This document shows positions 47,401-52,500 of a DNA stretch of 52,500 nt, one piece after another. Numbering within the stretch: position 1 is the first letter of the stretch; every line of letters begins with the position of its first letter. The stretch spans positions 26,525,930-26,578,429 of the forward strand of contig CM022672.1 of the NCBI GenBank assembly GCA_012295275.1, read 5' to 3'. The translations under genes and the position numbers were made by a program. The notes under the pieces are model-generated. The model did no database searches. It saw only the letters and a list, made by a program, of their open reading frames with translations, and was not told the DNA's origin. The stretch is from Chrysomallon squamiferum (taxonomy: Eukaryota > Mollusca > Gastropoda > Neomphalida > Peltospiridae).

Positions 47401-47557
47401 ATTGCAGACGGTTGCGTGTTCATTTTAACTTAGTAATGAAACCATTGTCGATTGATCCGCTTCACATAATAAAAACTTGTAATATGGTAATTAAAACAAC
47501 ATAAAAAATATAGATTAATTATATATGAACGTTTTGGATATAGATTTTTATTATTAA

Positions 47558-47581
47558 ATTTATTTATTTATTTTATTTATT

Positions 47582-47620
<39 letters not shown>

Positions 47621-47640
47621 TTTTATTTTATTTTAATTTT
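47558..47640. repeat. (TTTA)n microsatellite
   Basis: TTTA and TTTTA units over about 80 bases. Confidence 0.9.
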
Positions 47641-48189
47641 GTTATTAAAGTTAGTTTTTATTACTTTCAAATTACTTATAGTTCTAATTATTATTATTTT
47701 TAAAAGCGTTTAAGTATAAATTTTAAAATTTTATATGAACTAAATATATTATTGATGTTATATTTGTTTTGTTAATTATATTACCAGTAATGATGAGGAA
47801 AAGCAGAATATATCGAGTAGATGTCAGTAGTTATGAACCTTTTTTGTTTTGCTTTCTTGCTCACTTGTTTCGGTATGTTTTGTTTGACCTAGTATAATTG
47901 CAGTTCTTCATAAACTTAATTATCAGACTTACGAAACCTGACTAATAAGCTTTGGAAATTTCACTTAATATGCTGTACGAATTTAAATGAGGAACTGCTG
48001 AAATCTAAGGAATGTACATTTTAAACCTAAGTAGTAACCTTTAAAAATGTATCTTGAACTCATCCGAAGGATTCCTAAGATATATCTATACATTTAAAAA
48101 ATAACTGTTTGACTCTCTTAAAGTTAAATTACTGGATAAAGTGTATCTCAGCAGAATCTTTTAGGCAACATTTATTATCATAACGCATT

Positions 48190-48287
48190 TAAGTGGAATC
48201 CACTATTTAGCATTTGTGATGGAACAGTTTTAAAACATCGTATGGAATCAATAATTAGCATTTGTCATGGAACAGTTTTAAAATACC
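48190..48287. repeat. 48-bp tandem duplication
   Basis: TTAGCATTTGTGATGGAACA at 48207 and TTAGCATTTGTCATGGAACA at 48255 start two copies 48 bases apart, each preceded by TGGAATC. Confidence 0.8.
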
Positions 48288-48479
48288 ACATAATACATGC
48301 AATTGCAAACCCTAGTTGGTTTAAGCTTTGGAATTATCTTTAAACATAATAGTGAACTCTTTAAACGGTTATAAAAAATTAAAAATTAAAAAATACAGAA
48401 TTATAAAAAAAAAAACCTTTTAAAAATCTATTTAATGCCGTCAATACGTTAACAAACAATATTTTAATGGAAAGTAAGT

Positions 48480-48710
48480 TCAGTGAACTGTGTTACCTCA
48501 ACTTCTTCCTTCACAAGCTGAATCGAAATGAATCGCGTTGGAAATTAACTACCGATGTCGCCATAGATTTTTCTTGTTCGGAGGTTCGACGGAATTACAC
48601 TGCGAAATCAATCGAGTGTTCTTTCAATTGTTAGCCAATTTCCGAAGTACACGTCGCTTGGCGTTCGCTACAAATAGGCCAAGGTGACATAATTTGGTGC
48701 GATCCATATA
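48480..48710. promoter_or_regulatory. Non-repetitive intronic block
   Basis: Balanced composition with CpGs in an otherwise A/T-rich intron. No ORF or transposon end is visible. Composition only. Confidence 0.15.
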
Positions 48711-49119
48711 TTATTGGATTTTTTTTTAAAAAGAGAGAGAGAGAAAAAAAAAAAAGAAAAGCAATAAAATATAACATGCAGTAGGTGACATTTTTTAGAT
48801 TTGGTGTCAGTGTAACAGTTATTTTAAACAGGGTATGAATTATGAAACTGTTGCGCGTTTCTGTGTGGTGCATGAGTGTGCGTATGGATGGGCGCGTGCA
48901 TGCGTGTGGATGTGTAGGCTTCTGAATGTGTGTGTGTATATAAAAAAATTTCACTGAATACTACACGTATGAAACAGTTACGTCATCTGCAGTGATGTTG
49001 TTTTAAAGTTCTGGTACACAGAAATAATCATCACTGCTGCAGTTTACACACAGCACTCCTCAGTTAGTTGTTACCGCTGTGAAATACAAAATGCAAAAAT
49101 AAATTTAATTTTTTTACGT

Positions 49120-49400
49120 CAGCGCGTCACGTTTTTGGCGCCACTAATCGAGATCTCGTGTCTGCTTCGCCAAGTGGAATAAAACAAAGAATCATTAACG
49201 CTCGGAACAGCGGTCTCAGAGGAACAGAGGAGCAAGTCAGTTCTGCAGGCTTCCAGTCTCGCTGACGCTGTGGTTAAGCCTTTTTCCTTCATGCCTGGGA
49301 GGCACAGAGATCGTGTCCTACTGCCGACTTCTACTCAGAGCTATCGGGACAGTGGAAGTCCACTTTTCTTTAACTCAGTCTGTAACTGTTCTCTCGCTAA
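49120..49400. promoter_or_regulatory. Non-repetitive intronic block, possible SINE piece at its 3' side
   Basis: Contains TTTTTGGCGCCAC (E2F-type core) and many CpGs. GCTGTGGTTAAGCC and AGAGATCGTGTCC at 49267-49319 are weakly like tRNA A and B boxes, so part of it could be an old SINE. Confidence 0.2.
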
Positions 49401-49581
49401 TCCTCTGTCCTGTGACTAATCCTCTTTCATGAACTAATTTTAGAGTTGTAAGATTATTTCCTGTTACCAGTGCTGTTAAAACATATTTTGTCTATCCTTT
49501 CTTTTTAATTTATATCTTTATGTAAAAGAATTCTCCAGAATATACATATTACATGTGCTTATTTCTCATATCGATGAATTT

Positions 49582-49589
49582 GTGCGTGC

Positions 49590-49640
<51 letters not shown>
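49582..49640. repeat. (GT)n microsatellite
   Basis: About 55 bases of GT preceded by GCGTGCGTGC. Confidence 0.95.
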
Positions 49641-49644
<4 letters not shown>

Positions 49645-50039
49645 TTATCTAGTAAACTTTAATGTTTGTTTGTATGTATTTGAGTCTCGGACATTGTCTA
49701 AAGATGAATTTTGTTTGGGCAAACATTTCGAGAGTTTTCTATTATATCCAAGTAAATGTTTGTAAGTCCATAAAAGTCGACATTAAGATAACAAAAGTTA
49801 CAACCTCATTGTTTTCATACCATTCAGGTTTCTGTAAGTAGACTTAATCAGACCTTATATTGTCTCTTTCTTTCTATTCTGACATTAAGACAACACATAG
49901 AGGAAGCCATTTCTACTCTGAAGATGTAAAAACGGTCGTACTGCACACAAAATACTTTCATTAAAGTCCGGTCAATGTTCGACAGTGTCCCCTTATTCCG
50001 GTATTTACGGTACAGCTTAATGGCGCGTTCACTAAATGT

Positions 50040-50565
50040 GATTATTGTAGATGAATATCGCGGTTTCAGCCCATTCTTTTTATGCGCGAGGTCGATGGGA
50101 TCGTTGCATGAGGAAAGTAATTGCGACTCGAGCAGTTCTCAAAACACGACCGACGCTTGTGAATTATTTAAGTCCTGCTGCAAAACGTGGCCGTTCAGAA
50201 CACGTGGAGAAACCGCGACGTTATCTTTGGGGGATATGCCGCTATTGATATTTCTATTTAAACACCATCGATTGTTGCAGGGACCTTTTGAAGAATGACC
50301 ATTTCCAAGTGCAGTTAGACGTGGGCAGTTTTGATGGGAGGATAGCGATGCCAGAAAACGCCTTTGTTTTTCACAATAATGTCATCAGCCGAGAGAATAG
50401 CGCTGAGAGGGCTATTCGGACTCTCCTGATTTCGTTTGTTTCGCTAATTGTTGTCCTGCTTGCTGCTAAGTGGGCTGAGCCGCACAGACTGATATTGATC
50501 CTGGGCATGCAGAGTTCACCGGACGCGATCCCGCGCCCTTCAGTATCTAAAGAGACAGTTATGTA
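50040..50565. promoter_or_regulatory. G+C-richer non-repetitive block in intron 7
   Basis: About 525 bases of balanced composition with many CpGs, the longest such stretch in the 3' part of the window. Open frames of 65 to 107 codons overlap in two plus-strand frames; the 92-codon frame at 50288-50566 has a hydrophobic segment around residues 44-61. No frame has good splice sites in the right phase and I recognise no family, so regulatory DNA or an old element is more likely than an exon. Confidence 0.3.
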
Positions 50566-50917
50566 AATATTATTACGTCAGTTTTATAGTCTCTGGTCCC
50601 ATTGTCATACTGTAATAACGTCATTGATCTGGATTTTACATAAAAATGTAATAATTATTACCTGTTTTACTACAGTCGGGTAATTTTAAGATAGAATTTC
50701 ATAAACAGGAAAACAAATAACCAAGTTCTTTGATAAACTAATAAAAGAGCAGTGGGTGGAACGGGAACTAATCCAGTCAGCGACCAAAGGAAAAGCTGGT
50801 CATTTCTTAAAGATATTTTATGACTGTTAATTTAAATGATTAATTATGATTATTTTCTGTAATTAATAAATCTTAGTCTCTAGGTCAAATATTCGTTTAA
50901 TGATAGTGTACTTTAAA

Positions 50918-51093
<176 letters not shown>

Positions 51094-51579
51094 AATACCG
51101 ACATTGCAATTTTCGTTTTAATGATGTTCAAAAGAAACCGTAACATGCTCTTCTGAATGACCAGTCCTAGTATCGATTGATACATAACTAGTCCGCGACC
51201 TTAAATATCATTAACCAACTGATTTTTCATTCATACACTTCTTCTAGGCGTTCTCACGAAGGTTATAAAACTGGCCGATAGATCGGATTTAAAAACTGTC
51301 TCCGTCTGCAACATGGAGATAGCATTACTTTAAGGAAGCACAGTCTACATTTTTGCTCTCTGTATCCACAAAGCTTTAAGAAAAATCGAAACAGGTCAAG
51401 ACACGCGGTTTCAGACTAAAGAGATCTACGACACAAATGAATGTTATTTTATCTGACATTATATGTATAAAAATATATATATATATACTAGGATTTATTT
51501 ATTTTCATTCCTGCGGGCGTAGAAGTCATAACATAAAATATTTGTATATAAAAAAAGCTAATGCAGGAATATTTTAATG

Positions 51580-51830
51580 GCTGCTATTTTTAGCTCTCCC
51601 ATTGATCATTGCTTTGTAAAATCTGCAGCTCGTGCTGTTTAGCAGTGAATGAAAATTAGTTTGCTATAAATAGCTACTTCCAATATGGCGATCATGGCAC
51701 TTGTCTTGGGATTTCGATTAAATTAACCCTCGAGATTGTCGAGAAGCGCCAACCTAAATTCTGATCCAAAGGACCAATTTGAGTTCTCTTCATCATAGAT
51801 CGGAAGGGTTAAGGTAAAGAACAAATTGGA
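51580..51830. promoter_or_regulatory. Block with two perfect MEF2-type sites
   Basis: CTATTTTTAG (51584-51593) and CTATAAATAG (51664-51673) both match the CTA(A/T)4TAG consensus exactly and lie 80 bases apart. Between and after them the sequence is non-repetitive, with ATATGGCGATCATGGC (YY1-like) close downstream. This could be a muscle or neural enhancer. Confidence 0.3.
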
Positions 51831-52500
51831 AATGTCAGATTTAGATTCGATTTTGCATTTTAAGAGTTTTAATTGTTATGATTGGAGGCATTTCTCAACG
51901 ATCAAGCTTTAATTAAGTTTTAATTCACTGTCATTTTCACTGTTCAAATGAAACAGAACAGTTAAGGATTTAAAATAAAGATGATTATTTCGCCAGTTAA
52001 ATTCAGAGGCAGTTTCAGAATTTCTAAAAAAAAGAGGGTTGCAGGGGAGGACGTTCTGTTTGAAAATTTGTTTTAAAACTAAGATACGTTTGTAAAGCAA
52101 ACATGTTATTTTTGCTGTTTATTAGATACAAATAAATAAAGCCATTTTCCTTTTTGTAATATTTATAATATATGATTGTAGGTTACATTAGACTGATGAA
52201 CCACGCTAATGTGCAGTGTGAATAATTTACATAATGAAATTACTTCAGTATACGTATTTCTGTTTACATTGCTTTGATTGGAAATTCTTGATTCAGTGTT
52301 AAAATACTCATAGCTGAAATACTGTCCAAAATCGTTACCAGATGCCACCACAATCTAAATCCACTACTGGAAGATATCGTTTTAAATAGGGAACAGAATC
52401 TATTGTTTACATATATGTACACTGAATAATCGTCCAGAGCAAGTCAGTAATGAATATCTGACTCATCTTCACTTTTAACGTTAATTGTCACAGCGAGGCG

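Noticed and set aside
50281-50300. Possible prominin exon after GATTGTTGCAG
   Set aside because: In the required phase a TGA follows within four codons.

Overview
This window reads as AT-rich nuclear DNA from a eukaryote, most likely a mollusc and quite possibly a cephalopod of the octopus type. The grounds are spliced exons with GT/AG junctions, very long introns, very dense microsatellites ((GA)n, (CT)n, (CA)n, (TATG)n, triplets), tRNA-derived SINE-like pieces and short non-autonomous DNA transposons. The organism call is inference from genome style, not from a diagnostic gene. Nothing bacterial or viral, no rRNA and no intact tRNA gene was seen.

One protein-coding gene is supported. It is a plus-strand, 5'-proximal part of a prominin-family (CD133-like) pentaspan membrane glycoprotein gene. 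Seven coding exons (2154-2316, 29563-29670, 35827-35870, 36419-36624, 38565-38685, 39240-39309, 41206-41295) join in a consistent reading frame to 267 codons. They give a signal peptide, a short N-terminal ectodomain, transmembrane segment 1, a short basic cytoplasmic loop, transmembrane segment 2 and the beginning of the first large extracellular loop. The last visible exon ends in phase 1 at a good donor, so the other three membrane spans and the C-terminus lie beyond the window. Intron 1 is about 27.2 kb, and the intron after exon 7 is at least 11.2 kb.

Layout: 1-1840, A-rich and triplet-repeat upstream flank; about 1845-2153, a mixed-composition promoter/5' leader with two short upstream ORFs; 2317-29562, intron 1 with many microsatellites, several minisatellites, a 216-bp near-perfect palindrome (11307-11522), an hAT-like MITE (17570-17812), a CpG- and GC-richer island (22130-22545) and other non-repetitive blocks that may be regulatory; 29671-35826, intron 2 with a complete Tigger/pogo-like MITE (30161-30871) and several tandem arrays; 35871-41205, the compact part with exons 4 to 7, a 42-bp minisatellite just after exon 4 (36649-37136) and an hAT-like MITE in intron 5; 41296-52500, the 5' part of intron 7 with SINE-like pieces, a TGACGT-bearing repeat cluster (46965-47400) and possible regulatory blocks.

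The points most worth a second look are the palindrome and the complementary (GA)n/(CT)n arrays inside one transcription unit, both of which predict long double-stranded RNA in the pre-mRNA; the three short DNA transposons with recognisable ends; and the prominin itself, whose first cytoplasmic loop is basic and lacks the cysteine cluster of vertebrate prominins. No convincing new multi-gene system was found.
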